This document shows, piece by piece, positions 53,687 to 63,194 of a stretch of DNA of 64,000 bases. The position numbers and the translations under genes were made by a program. The notes under the pieces were generated by a model. It was given only the letters and a program-made list of their open reading frames with translations, had not been told where the DNA came from and did no database searches. Each line of letters begins with the position of its first letter. Position 1 is the stretch's first letter. The DNA comes from an uncultured Bacteroides sp. (GTDB lineage Bacteria > Bacteroidota > Bacteroidia > Bacteroidales > Bacteroidaceae): positions 69,094 through 133,093 of the forward strand of contig UQTJ01000003.1 in NCBI GenBank assembly GCA_900544075.1. The letters run 5' to 3'.

Positions 53687-54100
53687 ATGGTGAAGTATCT
53701 GTTTCTTTTATACATCGCATTGGGGATATACCTGGTTTCGGGTGACTATTCCACCGTATATGACAGTCATGAGTATGAAAATACTTGTGTGGCTGAATGG
53801 CAAAATGATACGGTGATAATCAATCATATATTCAGAGGTTTGTCCGAAAAAAAGGAGATTGATAACGAAAGAGTAAATTTATTGTTTCAATTTTGTATCG
53901 CAAATAACAATGTTTATAATAGCGGACGTTCCACTTTGTCTTATAAGTTGTTAAAGACTTATTCTAATGCTTTAGACATAACCCATTTACGGAAAATATT
54001 CTTGCCGGAAGAAAAGGTGACATCTTATTTCTCTTTTTTACTCTTCACTCGTTACTCGGACAATTATTATATTTATCAAATCAAACGTATTTTGATTTAG
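53687..54100 (+). CDS. Small secreted protein of unknown function
   Basis: 137 residues with a possible signal peptide (MVKYLFLLYIALGIYLVSG), then a soluble region with two Cys and many Asn and Tyr (YNSGRSTLSYKLLKTYSNALDITHLRKIF). No family recognised. It stands alone between the barrel gene and dedA with a good promoter at 53647-53678. The predicted leader is so short that translation may not use a normal ribosome binding site. A later start is possible but would lose the signal peptide. Confidence 0.6.
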   Translation: MVKYLFLLYIALGIYLVSGDYSTVYDSHEYENTCVAEWQNDTVIINHIFRGLSEKKEIDNERVNLLFQFCIANNNVYNSGRSTLSYKLLKTYSNALDITHLRKIFLPEEKVTSYFSFLLFTRYSDNYYIYQIKRILI

Positions 54101-54236
54101 CATAAATTATAAGGTTGGTGGGCCGTTTTTTTATTCATATATGTTTCCTGAAGATTATTGATACGGGATTATTGTTCCGGCCTGCCGCAATATGAAAATT
54201 AAATTCTTTTTTATATGCTAATATCAATTTATTTAC

Positions 54237-54878
54237 ATGGATTTTTTACTGGATTTTATCTTTAATATAGATCGACATTTGATTGAAATAGTCCAAACAT
54301 ACCATGCATGGACGTATATTATATTATTTTTAATTATTTTCTGTGAAACAGGTTTGGTCGTTACGCCATTCCTTCCCGGCGATTCATTACTGTTTGTTTC
54401 AGGTGCTATAGCCGCTCTTCCCGGTGTTCCGCTGGAAATCAATATCTTGGTTTTGATACTATTGGTCGCTGCCATTTCTGGTGATTCTTGCAATTATATT
54501 ATAGGCCATTTTTTTGGAAAAAAGTTGTTTGGCAGGAAAAATTCTGGCATATTCAAACAAGAACATTTGGATAAGACTCACGAGTTTTATAAAAAATATG
54601 GAGGTAAGACAATCATCATAGCACGTTTTGTGCCAATCGTTCGTACTTTTGCTCCGTTTGTGGCAGGAATGGGGAAAATGCATTATTATTTTTTCATGAT
54701 ATATAATGTGGCAGGTGGTGCTTTATGGGTTGTGTTATTCTGCTATGCCGGATATTTTTTCGGAGACCTGCCTTTTGTACAAAATAATTTGAAACTTCTT
54801 ATAGTGGCAATCATTGTTATTTCCATATTGCCTGCCATAGTGGAAGTAGTAAGAACCAAATTGAAATTAAAGAGATAA
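54237..54878 (+). CDS. DedA-family membrane protein
   Basis: 213 residues, four or more hydrophobic segments. Family motifs: FCETGLVVTPFLPGDSLLF, AISGDSCNYIIGHFFGKKLF, the basic FxxRFVPxxRTFxPxxAG pattern (IARFVPIVRTFAPFVAGMGKM), and GGALWVVLFCYAGYFFG. DedA proteins are inner-membrane transporters, several shown to flip undecaprenyl phosphate or phospholipid, important for envelope stability. It is the first gene of a run with DUF47 and a phosphate permease. Confidence 0.93.
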   Translation: MDFLLDFIFNIDRHLIEIVQTYHAWTYIILFLIIFCETGLVVTPFLPGDSLLFVSGAIAALPGVPLEINILVLILLVAAISGDSCNYIIGHFFGKKLFGRKNSGIFKQEHLDKTHEFYKKYGGKTIIIARFVPIVRTFAPFVAGMGKMHYYFFMIYNVAGGALWVVLFCYAGYFFGDLPFVQNNLKLLIVAIIVISILPAIVEVVRTKLKLKR

Positions 54879-54927
54879 ATTATAAAAACAAATTAATCAA
54901 ACAGGAATTAAAATACAGTGTATATTT

Positions 54928-55575
54928 ATGAAAAATTCTTTTTTTAGCCGATTTGCGCCGCAGGAACCCAAGTTCTTTCCGATGTTAAAACATTTGTCGG
55001 AGATTCTTATTTATTCTTCAAACTTGTTAGTAGAAAGTTTTGAATATAATACACCGGAAAAACGTAGTGAATATTACAAACGTATCAAAGATGTCGAGCG
55101 CGAAGGCGATAAACAAACTCATCAAATTTTTGATGAGTTGGGAAAAACATTCATAACGCCTTTCGACCGTGAGGATATTCATGATTTGGCATCAACGGTA
55201 GATGACGTGATAGACGGTATAAATAGCTGTGCGAAGCGTATAACTATTTACAATCCCCATCCGATTTCTGACAGTGGTAAGGAACTGAGCAAGTTGCTTC
55301 AGCAAGAAGCGATTTATATTGGAAAGGCGATGGATGAACTTGAAACGTTCCGTAAGAAACCTGCCGCATTGCGTGAGTATTGCGAGAAATTACATGATAT
55401 TGAAAATCAGGCAGATGACGTATATGAGTTGTTCGTAAAGAAATTGTTTGAGGAAGAGAAAGACTGCGTGGAATTAATCAAAATCAAAGAAATAATGCAG
55501 GAATTGGAAAAAACCACAGATACAGCCGAGCGTGTTGGGAAAATATTGAGAAATCTTATTGTTAAATATGCATAA
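54928..55575 (+). CDS. DUF47/PhoU-like phosphate transport accessory protein
   Basis: 215 residues, all helical, without signal peptide. PhoU-like helices with the EGD and DD-type metal contacts (KDVEREGDKQTHQIFDELGKTFITPFDREDIHDLASTVDDVIDGI and DIENQADDVYE). Proteins of this type are encoded next to Pit permeases and regulate them. Here the permease starts 15 bases downstream, which fits exactly. Confidence 0.92.
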   Translation: MKNSFFSRFAPQEPKFFPMLKHLSEILIYSSNLLVESFEYNTPEKRSEYYKRIKDVEREGDKQTHQIFDELGKTFITPFDREDIHDLASTVDDVIDGINSCAKRITIYNPHPISDSGKELSKLLQQEAIYIGKAMDELETFRKKPAALREYCEKLHDIENQADDVYELFVKKLFEEEKDCVELIKIKEIMQELEKTTDTAERVGKILRNLIVKYA

Positions 55576-55590
55576 AGGCAGGGAAAATAC

Positions 55591-56604
55591 ATGGAATTAT
55601 TAGTTATCATCATAGTATTGGCTTTGATATTCGACTATATCAACGGTTTCCATGATGCGGCCAATTCAATAGCTACCATCGTTTCAACAAAAGTTCTAAC
55701 TCCTTTTCAGGCTGTGATATGGGCCGCGTTTTTCAATTTTGTGGCTTTCTTCATTGCCAAATACATTATTGGTGGTTTCGGAATAGCCAATACAGTGTCT
55801 AAAACGGTTGTAGAGGATTTCATAACTTTGCCTATAATATTGTCCGGTGTCATTGCTGCCATAATATGGAATCTATTCACGTGGTGGAAAGGCATTCCTT
55901 CCTCTTCGTCCCACACTCTTATTGGTGGATTTGCAGGGGCTGCCATCATGGCGCATGGTTTTGGGGCTATTCAATTGAGCATAATATTGAAAATTGTAGC
56001 TTTCATCTTTCTTGCTCCTTTTATCGGAATGGTGATAGCCTTTGGTTTTACTTTGTTGGTGTTGTACATATGCAGACGTGCGCATCCTAGTACGGCAGAA
56101 TTATGGTTTAAGAAATTACAACTTGTTTCTTCTGCCTTGTTCAGTGTAGGTCATGGATTGAACGACTCCCAGAAAGTCATGGGTATCATTGCTGCTGCTT
56201 TGATTGCGGCTCATTCGGAAGGCCTTGGCATGGGAATAAACAGCATTAATGACTTGCCTGATTGGGTGGCTTTTGCCTGTTTTACCGCTATTTCTTTGGG
56301 TACAATGTCCGGAGGGTGGAAAATTGTAAAGACAATGGGTACACGCATTACAAAAGTGACACCTTTGGAAGGTGTTGTCGCAGAAACTGCAGGAGCCTTT
56401 ACTTTATATTTGACGGAATTCTTGAAAATACCTGTAAGCACGACCCATACAATCACTGGAGCGATAATTGGCGTCGGGGCTACTAAAAGACTTTCAGCGG
56501 TACGTTGGGGAGTGACCAAAAGTTTGATGACTGCTTGGATTTTGACCATTCCTGTCAGTGCCATATTGGCTGCTGCAATATATCAAATAGTTCGTTTTAT
56601 TTGA
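55591..56604 (+). CDS. pit: Pit-type inorganic phosphate transporter
   Basis: 337 residues, about ten membrane helices. The two family repeats are visible: FDYINGFHDAANSIATIVSTKVLTPFQAV near the N-terminus and VGHGLNDSQKVMGI in the second half, plus GIPSSSSHTLIGGFAGA and VSTTHTITGAIIGVG. It carries metal-phosphate with protons or sodium into the cytoplasm. It is the last gene of the dedA-DUF47-pit run and is closed by a very strong terminator. Confidence 0.95.
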   Translation: MELLVIIIVLALIFDYINGFHDAANSIATIVSTKVLTPFQAVIWAAFFNFVAFFIAKYIIGGFGIANTVSKTVVEDFITLPIILSGVIAAIIWNLFTWWKGIPSSSSHTLIGGFAGAAIMAHGFGAIQLSIILKIVAFIFLAPFIGMVIAFGFTLLVLYICRRAHPSTAELWFKKLQLVSSALFSVGHGLNDSQKVMGIIAAALIAAHSEGLGMGINSINDLPDWVAFACFTAISLGTMSGGWKIVKTMGTRITKVTPLEGVVAETAGAFTLYLTEFLKIPVSTTHTITGAIIGVGATKRLSAVRWGVTKSLMTAWILTIPVSAILAAAIYQIVRFI

Positions 56605-56624
56605 TTATAAAAAATATTATGCAG

Positions 56625-56675
56625 ACTCCAATATTGATGTTTCTTCAAAGGTACATCAATATTGGAGTTTCTTTA
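56625..56675 (+). terminator. Terminator of the phosphate-transport operon
   Basis: The perfect 16-bp arms ACTCCAATATTGATGT and ACATCAATATTGGAGT, 12-base loop, then TTTCTTT. It can also act on the minus-strand gene that ends at 56711. Confidence 0.9.
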
Positions 56676-56710
56676 TCCGTTTGTGTCTATCCGTGAAGGT
56701 TATATTTTGG

Positions 56711-57142
56711 CTAATCGAAAATGATTTCCGGATTTATATTCTTCAGTATTCCGACCATTTCATTTCTGTTTTCTGGTGCAAGACATGTTTTTTTCCCGTT
56801 CTTTTCTTCTACTATGGTGTCATATGGAATATTCAGGGTAAATCTTTTTTTGTCTTTCAATAAGGTGATTTTTTTTATTTCCGCGATTTTGATTGACTTT
56901 GATTTGAAATCTTTCACATTGAGTATCCCGTCTGTGATATTGTATTCCGTGTTGTATATGCGTATGCATGATGTGAGTGCCATAAAAATGAAACAAGCGA
57001 TAAATGCTACCAGGTTGTCTATGTTTTTTTCTGATAACAATACCAACACTAAACATAAAGCTATCGCGGTGACTGAATACATCATTGACATCCAAATGCA
57101 GCTTTTTGCCTTTTCCGACATTCGTGAATTGAAAGTTTTCAT
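56711..57142 (-). CDS. Membrane protein with bacterial PH-like domain
   Basis: 143 residues. Two adjacent hydrophobic helices (about 15-60; MYSVTAIALCLVLVLLSE, LVAFIACFIFMALTSC), then a cytoplasmic domain with the pattern of the YyaB-like bacterial PH domain: TEYNITDGILNVKDFKSKSIKIAEIKKI ... CLAPENRNEMVGILKNINPEI. The function of this family is unknown. It is divergent from the alpha-2-macroglobulin gene across 284 bases that contain three tandem 11-bp repeats. Confidence 0.78.
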   Translation of the reverse strand: MKTFNSRMSEKAKSCIWMSMMYSVTAIALCLVLVLLSEKNIDNLVAFIACFIFMALTSCIRIYNTEYNITDGILNVKDFKSKSIKIAEIKKITLLKDKKRFTLNIPYDTIVEEKNGKKTCLAPENRNEMVGILKNINPEIIFD

Positions 57143-57181
57143 TTTATAAATGGTTTAATATGTTTTTTTAATGCAATAAAA

Positions 57182-57214
57182 CAGTGTTTAAACAGTATTT
57201 AAACGGTATTTAAA
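57182..57214. repeat. Three tandem 11-bp repeats
   Basis: Three perfect-length units, CAGTGTTTAAA, CAGTATTTAAA and CGGTATTTAAA, one helical turn each. They lie about 70 bases upstream of the minus-strand PH-like gene and about 210 bases before the alpha-2-macroglobulin start. Confidence 0.7.
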
Positions 57215-57426
57215 TTCTGTTCAACATTGCAAAAATAGCGAAAGGTAAGCGTAAAGTCAAATTATAATTCAAGTTTTCAGGTTTAGGTTTTGGCAAATTG
57301 CGTCATATTTTATCCCGAAATAGATAAAAAACATGATTTATAATCTTTTAGCATAAAAAATGCAGCATTTACGTTTATAAGTTGTTTCTTTATATAAACA
57401 TATAGGTTTAACCAAATCAAAAACAT

Positions 57427-60400
57427 ATGAAGAGATATTGTTTGTTTGTGGGATTGATGGTGATGCTCATCATTTTCCCTATATCCGTGGAAGCACGTAA
57501 TTATGACAAACTTTGGAAGGAGGTAGAAACGTTACAGGAAAAGGATCTTCCGCGTTCTGTCATAGAAAAATCGGAAAAAATATTTTCATTGGCCGTGGCG
57601 GATAAGAACTTGCCTCAGATGATTAAGGCTTTCATGGTCTGTTCAGAATATAAGGTGAGATTAAGCTATGACAGTCTTCAAATTCAGAAAGACAGACTGA
57701 GGGAATGGACTGCATCGGAAACTGATGTGATGGGTAAGGCCGTGCTTAACAGTATTATGGCAACGATGAGTGCGACGGATATTCCTTTGCAACTCGATTC
57801 CATAATATCATGTTTGCGCTTGTCGCTACAGGAAAAAGATTTGTTGGCATCACGTTCGGCGGCTTTGTTTTATCCTATAGTTGTTTCGAAAGAACTTAGT
57901 AAAGAATATTTTGATGATAATATGTATGATTTCCTTGCGCGTCAGGCCATACGTACGTTACTCTCTGTTCCGGCAAGGGGAAATGAGCAAAAAATACATA
58001 ACGAGATAATAGGTATTTATGATTCTCTGATAGCTCTGTATTCGGATGTGGACAGTCCGTATCGTGACAGGCAGGCAGAAGCATTGACACGCGAGGCACG
58101 GCTGGTTTATCTTTCCGGATATTGTGTATATTCAAAGGATAAGCTTTCTTCCGATGATGCAATAAACGAATTTAAGAGGTTAGCCGCTGAATATGAGGAT
58201 ATTGATGTGTATTGTGATATAGTGCTTAAACTAGCTTCCAGATATATTGGCCGGAATAAAAATGTTGATGCGATGTCTGAAGTAAAGAAAGCTCTTGCTA
58301 TTTATCCTGATACGGAGTGGACGGATGAACTTGAAAGCATGAAGAAATCCATTGAGTCTCCCTATCTTGATGTAAAAATCCCTTTTGTTTACCCTGGATA
58401 TAAGACCGAGATAGAAGTGTCGTATAAAAATATCACCAGTGTGACAATGGAGGCCTATAGATTGGGACTTTCACCGAATTCAGAAAGATTGCGTGACAGG
58501 AAAAACTATGGACAGCTTGTCAAGAAACAAGGTAGCCGTGTAGCTGTGAATAATTATACTCTTCCTCCTACTGCTGATTATAAAACCAGAACAACAAGCT
58601 TGGAGTACAAATTGCCGGATGATGGTATATACATATTGAAATTGTTTTCAAAACAGAAACCTGACGTGGCTAGTTACGAGGTGGTTTACGTATCTCAATA
58701 TCAGTGTGTGGTCTTACCGTTGCCTGGAGACAAGAAAGAGCTTGTGGCTGTTGACCGTATGACAGGACATCCTGTTCCTAATGCGGAAATAGTATCTTAT
58801 GCGCAGGATAACGGCAAATATGAAATAAATAATATTTATCAAACGGACGAGAAGGGTTGCGTGACGGTGAGTTTGGCAAAGGATAAGTTGGAATATTTTA
58901 ATGTGCGCACTCCGGGTAATGATTTCATGAATATTTCTAGCTTTTATTCTGCCGGACATTTCCTGAATGCGGGCGATACGGAAGCCGGTGAGCAGACGAC
59001 AATATTCACTGACCGCTCCATTTACCGCCCCGGACAGAAAGTGTATGTGTCAGGAGTCAAATATATCCAGAAGGACGATTCTGTTTCTGTTTTGAAGGGG
59101 GAAGACGTCTGTGTAACACTTACGGATACTAACGGGAAGGAAGTGGAAAAGGTTAATGTGGTCACCGATGATTTTGGCGTTTACAGTGCTGAGTTTGTCT
59201 TAAGGCAGAATGCTATGCCGGGATACTTTGGAGTAAAGGCGGATAATGCCTATGGCAGTATAAGGGTAGAGGAATATAAGCGGCCTACTTTCGATGTAGT
59301 ATTCGAAAAAAATGAAAAAGAATATTCTCTTGGTGATTCGGTACGGACAGAAGCTAAGGTGATGACCTTTGCCGGTGCTCCATTGCGGATGGCAAAGGTG
59401 GAATATAGAATAACCCGTGCATATAATATATGGTGGAGGTATGCTTGGAATGAAAGTGAACTTTTTACAGGAGAAACTATGACGGATGCCGATGGCAGGT
59501 TCCACATTGATTTCTGTTTGGTAAAGCAGGAAGGCGATACTGCGTCAGATTTTGGTGTTTATCATAGGTTTAATGTCACTGCTACGGTAACAAGCCTTTC
59601 CGGCGAGACGCAAGTGGGAGAATATTCTGTATCTGTAGGAGACAAGTCGTTGAAATTGAGTATATCGGGCCTGGCGGAAAAAGTGGCTAAAGAGAGGATG
59701 GAGAATATTAAGTTTGAGGCTTTCAATTGTGAAAGGATGCCGGTGGAAACAAACGTCAAGTATTTCATTTATAAATTGGATGGTGAAAATAATATAGTTG
59801 GGAAATCCGTATTCAGTGGAGAAGAAAAAGCCGGTAAATCTTTCGTGCCATATTCATTTAGTTCTCTTTCTTCAGGGAAATACCGAATGAAAATTTCCGC
59901 ACTTGATTCCAAAGGATGCGAGGTGTCCGAGACTAATGATTTCGTTTTGTTCTCTCTTGCGGATACCGTCCCTCCTTTCAAGACGGTAGAGTGGTTCTAT
60001 CAGGATGGTGCTTCTTTTGCCGATGGTAAAAACGTTGACTTTTATGTCGGTAGTTCGGATGATGATGTTTACCTTATGGTTGATGCGTTCACGGCAGGAA
60101 AGAGGTTGGATAGCCGCAGGATAATGTTCTCAAACTCAATACAGAAATTCAGTTATGGATATAAAGAAGAATATGGCGACGGCATTACCGTATGTTTTTC
60201 TTTCATGCGTAAGGGGGTATTGTATAAAAAGGTGATAAGCCTTGCCAAGCCTGAACCTGACAAGAAACTGGTCATTGCGTGGGAGTCATTCAGGGATAAA
60301 CTCCTTCCTGGAAAGAAAGAAGAATGGAAGCTCACTGTCAGGGACAAGGACGGTAAGCCCGTCAGTGCTTCTGTGCTTGCATCTGCTTATGACGCTTCGC

Positions 60401-63057
60401 TGGACGAACTTTATCCCCATGATTGGCATTTCGGATTATCTTTCTCAAGAAAGATTCCTCGTGTCGTTGTACAGAGTCTGAGAACAATTGACAATCCTTA
60501 TATGAGGGTTGGTTATGATTATATCAATATCAGCAATGGCATGGATTTCATCTTTGGTAGTGGTTTTACCCGGTTTATACCGTTTTCGTGGAACTATTAT
60601 GGCTCTCGTGGAATATCCATTGGTGCATTGGCAGCGGCGGTACCGGGTTTGGCGATGAACCGTTATGACGACAAGCAATCCGGTTCGTTGTTGTACAAGA
60701 AACAGGCTGTTGCCGCAGATATGGCGGTTGAAGAAGAAATGTCGGTTGAAGGAGTTTCGTCTCATGAGGATGCCGGCAGAAGTCAGGCTGTTTCCCTTCG
60801 CGAAAATTTCGCCGAAACAGCGTTCTATTACCCGCGTCTGCATACGGATTCCACGGGAACAGTCACTGTGACGTTCGTTATGCCTGACGCCTTGACCAAA
60901 TGGAATTTCAACGGTTTTGCACACACCAAAGATATGGATTACGGTTTTGTAAAGGCTTCGTTCACTACGTCGAAACCGTTTATGGTACAGCCCAATATGC
61001 CTCGTTTCGTAAGAGTGGGCGATGACTCTTCTATATCGTCATCACTCATAAATATGTCTGAAGGTGATGTTAGCGGAAAGGTGACTATGACCATGTCTAA
61101 TCCTGTAAATGGCAGGGTGGTATATACCAAGACGAAAGATTTCAATGTCAGTGAAGGTGAAACCGGTGTCGTTGCTTTCAATTATAAGGTGACGGAAGGC
61201 ATAGACGTATTGGTATGCACGATAATGGCTAAGGCTGGTGAGTTCAGTGACGGCGAACGTCATTACCTGCCTGTGTTGTCGGACAAGCAGTTGATAGTGG
61301 AGAATATCCCCGTGCAGTTGCGTGGAGATGAAACGAAGACTGTAGATACGGGCAAACTATTTAATGGTGGTAGCCAGACTGCCACAGGCAAGAAACTGAC
61401 AGTGGAAATGACTGCAAATCCTCAGTGGCATGTGATTCAGGCATTGCCTGTACTTGGCACTCCTTCTTCTGATGATGCGATGTCATGGGCTACCGCATTG
61501 TATGCCAATTCGCTGTCTTTGCATATCGTCAGGTCAAATCCGAAAATCAAGCAGGTGTTCGATACATGGATGTTGCAAGGCAATAGCGACAAAGATTTCT
61601 GGTCGGAACTGTCTAAGAATGAGGAATTGAAGAGCATTATCATCGAAGAAACTCCGTGGCTGGCAGAGGCGGAAAATGATGCTGCACGGAAACAGCGCAT
61701 AGCTTTGCTTTTTGATGTGAACGGAATGAAAGACAGACTTTCAACGGCTGTAACAAATCTGACGCAACTACAGTTGGAGGACGGTTCATGGCCGTGGTTC
61801 AAGGGTATGTCGTCAAGTCCATATATCACTCTGCAGATAGTGCAGTCGTTGGCAAGGCTTAAGAGTCTGGGAATAACATTCGATTCGCGGATGAACAATG
61901 TTTATCTGGAAGCAATCGGATATCTTGCGAAAGAGGCTGCCGAGTGGCATAGTCGTATGATAAATGATAAAAACACTTATGTGCCGCAGGATATGATAAT
62001 GTATTATCTGTATATCTGTGCGATAGACAAGGATGCTGCACGTCAGGCAGATGCAAAGGTCAATTCATATTTTACGGATTATTTCATGGGCAAGTCTGCA
62101 TCGCTCGATATACAGGAGAAATCCGTGATGGCCACCGTTATGGACGCTGCCGGAAAGGTGAATGATGCTAAGATGCTGTTGCAGTCGGTTATGGAATATA
62201 TGGTTAGCAATGAAGAAATGGGGTCTTATTTCGATACCTACAAGGCAGGATATTCCTGGTGTAACTATAGAATACCGGCTCATGTATCTGCTATGGAGGC
62301 CATAATGCGTTTGGGAGAGAACAAGGAGGCTCTGCTTGATGATATGCGCCTATGGCTGTTGAAGCAGAAGCAGGTACAAGTGTGGGACACTCCGGTATCG
62401 TCTGTAAATGCCATATACGCTTTTCTTGCCGATGGAGGAAGCAGGCTCGATTCCACTTCTGTTATGACAGCAAACGTTGGCGGTGAAACAATCACTACTC
62501 CGGATGATGCGATAGGTCAGGTTTCTGTTTCTCTGCATGGCGAGGAGATAAATAATGTAAAGGCTATAACTGTTTCACGTAAAGGTTCCGGTACGGGATG
62601 GGCTTCTGTATATACACAGTGTCTTGAAAGTATGGATAAGGTGAAACTTTATGATGGCGACGGATTGAGGATAGAGCGCAAGTATATGTCCGGCGACAGG
62701 GAGATAGACCGTGAATCAGTATTGTCGGTAGGTGATAAGGTTACGGTATCCATTACCGTCAGTGCCGACCGTGATATGGATTTCGTAAGAATAAAGGATG
62801 AAAAGCCTGCATGTCTTGAAGCGGTATCGCAACTTTCGTCTTATTCATGGTCAGACGGACTTGGATACTATCGTGTAAACAAGGATGCGTCAGTGGAGTT
62901 TTTTGTTGACAGTATGCGCAAAGGTACTTATACTATCACTTATGATGCTTATGTCACTCGCTCCGGAAATTATGTTTCAGGTCCTGCATCTGTGATTTCG
63001 GTTTATGCGCCTCAGTTCGGTTCGCATTCCGAAGGATTTACTATGAAAGTTAAGTAA
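57427..63057 (+). CDS. Alpha-2-macroglobulin family protein without thioester
   Basis: 1876 residues. Signal peptide (MKRYCLFVGLMVMLIIFPISVEA), an N-terminal helical region (to about 300) with tetratricopeptide-like character, then macroglobulin domains. The MG2 hallmark TDRSIYRPGQKVYVSG is near 529, and a conserved A2M segment GTVTVTFVMPDALTKWNFNGFA near 1145-1165. The alpha/alpha-toroid thioester domain is present (LEDGSWPWFKGMSSSPYIT), but the place of the C-x-E-Q thioester (about 1346-1352) reads TPSSDDAM, so no covalent protease trap is possible. It probably acts as a periplasmic protease inhibitor by shape or in envelope defence. Single gene, followed by the second three-armed hairpin. 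Confidence 0.93.
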   Translation: MKRYCLFVGLMVMLIIFPISVEARNYDKLWKEVETLQEKDLPRSVIEKSEKIFSLAVADKNLPQMIKAFMVCSEYKVRLSYDSLQIQKDRLREWTASETDVMGKAVLNSIMATMSATDIPLQLDSIISCLRLSLQEKDLLASRSAALFYPIVVSKELSKEYFDDNMYDFLARQAIRTLLSVPARGNEQKIHNEIIGIYDSLIALYSDVDSPYRDRQAEALTREARLVYLSGYCVYSKDKLSSDDAINEFKRLAAEYEDIDVYCDIVLKLASRYIGRNKNVDAMSEVKKALAIYPDTEWTDELESMKKSIESPYLDVKIPFVYPGYKTEIEVSYKNITSVTMEAYRLGLSPNSERLRDRKNYGQLVKKQGSRVAVNNYTLPPTADYKTRTTSLEYKLPDDGIYILKLFSKQKPDVASYEVVYVSQYQCVVLPLPGDKKELVAVDRMTGHPVPNAEIVSYAQDNGKYEINNIYQTDEKGCVTVSLAKDKLEYFNVRTPGNDFMNISSFYSAGHFLNAGDTEAGEQTTIFTDRSIYRPGQKVYVSGVKYIQKDDSVSVLKGEDVCVTLTDTNGKEVEKVNVVTDDFGVYSAEFVLRQNAMPGYFGVKADNAYGSIRVEEYKRPTFDVVFEKNEKEYSLGDSVRTEAKVMTFAGAPLRMAKVEYRITRAYNIWWRYAWNESELFTGETMTDADGRFHIDFCLVKQEGDTASDFGVYHRFNVTATVTSLSGETQVGEYSVSVGDKSLKLSISGLAEKVAKERMENIKFEAFNCERMPVETNVKYFIYKLDGENNIVGKSVFSGEEKAGKSFVPYSFSSLSSGKYRMKISALDSKGCEVSETNDFVLFSLADTVPPFKTVEWFYQDGASFADGKNVDFYVGSSDDDVYLMVDAFTAGKRLDSRRIMFSNSIQKFSYGYKEEYGDGITVCFSFMRKGVLYKKVISLAKPEPDKKLVIAWESFRDKLLPGKKEEWKLTVRDKDGKPVSASVLASAYDASLDELYPHDWHFGLSFSRKIPRVVVQSLRTIDNPYMRVGYDYINISNGMDFIFGSGFTRFIPFSWNYYGSRGISIGALAAAVPGLAMNRYDDKQSGSLLYKKQAVAADMAVEEEMSVEGVSSHEDAGRSQAVSLRENFAETAFYYPRLHTDSTGTVTVTFVMPDALTKWNFNGFAHTKDMDYGFVKASFTTSKPFMVQPNMPRFVRVGDDSSISSSLINMSEGDVSGKVTMTMSNPVNGRVVYTKTKDFNVSEGETGVVAFNYKVTEGIDVLVCTIMAKAGEFSDGERHYLPVLSDKQLIVENIPVQLRGDETKTVDTGKLFNGGSQTATGKKLTVEMTANPQWHVIQALPVLGTPSSDDAMSWATALYANSLSLHIVRSNPKIKQVFDTWMLQGNSDKDFWSELSKNEELKSIIIEETPWLAEAENDAARKQRIALLFDVNGMKDRLSTAVTNLTQLQLEDGSWPWFKGMSSSPYITLQIVQSLARLKSLGITFDSRMNNVYLEAIGYLAKEAAEWHSRMINDKNTYVPQDMIMYYLYICAIDKDAARQADAKVNSYFTDYFMGKSASLDIQEKSVMATVMDAAGKVNDAKMLLQSVMEYMVSNEEMGSYFDTYKAGYSWCNYRIPAHVSAMEAIMRLGENKEALLDDMRLWLLKQKQVQVWDTPVSSVNAIYAFLADGGSRLDSTSVMTANVGGETITTPDDAIGQVSVSLHGEEINNVKAITVSRKGSGTGWASVYTQCLESMDKVKLYDGDGLRIERKYMSGDREIDRESVLSVGDKVTVSITVSADRDMDFVRIKDEKPACLEAVSQLSSYSWSDGLGYYRVNKDASVEFFVDSMRKGTYTITYDAYVTRSGNYVSGPASVISVYAPQFGSHSEGFTMKVK

Positions 63058-63094
63058 GTTTCAGAGCCTTTTTGAAGGTATAAAATAGGCCACG

Positions 63095-63162
63095 AAAAAA
63101 TGCTTCGTCGTTTTAAATGAAACTCTTCGTCGTTTCAATTAAAATGACGAAGCATTTTTTTT
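63095..63162. terminator. Three-armed hairpin element, copy 2
   Basis: Arm 1 (ATGCTTCGTCGTTTT, 63100-63114), a second direct arm (CTTCGTCGTTT, 63124-63134) and one complementary arm (AAAATGACGAAGCAT, 63141-63155), flanked by A-run and T-run. Same order of arms as copy 1 at 1210-1275, and like it about 38 bases behind a stop codon. It lies between convergent genes and may end both. Confidence 0.7.
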
Positions 63163-63194
63163 ACCATATATTAGTGGCTTTTTAGTATTGGTAT

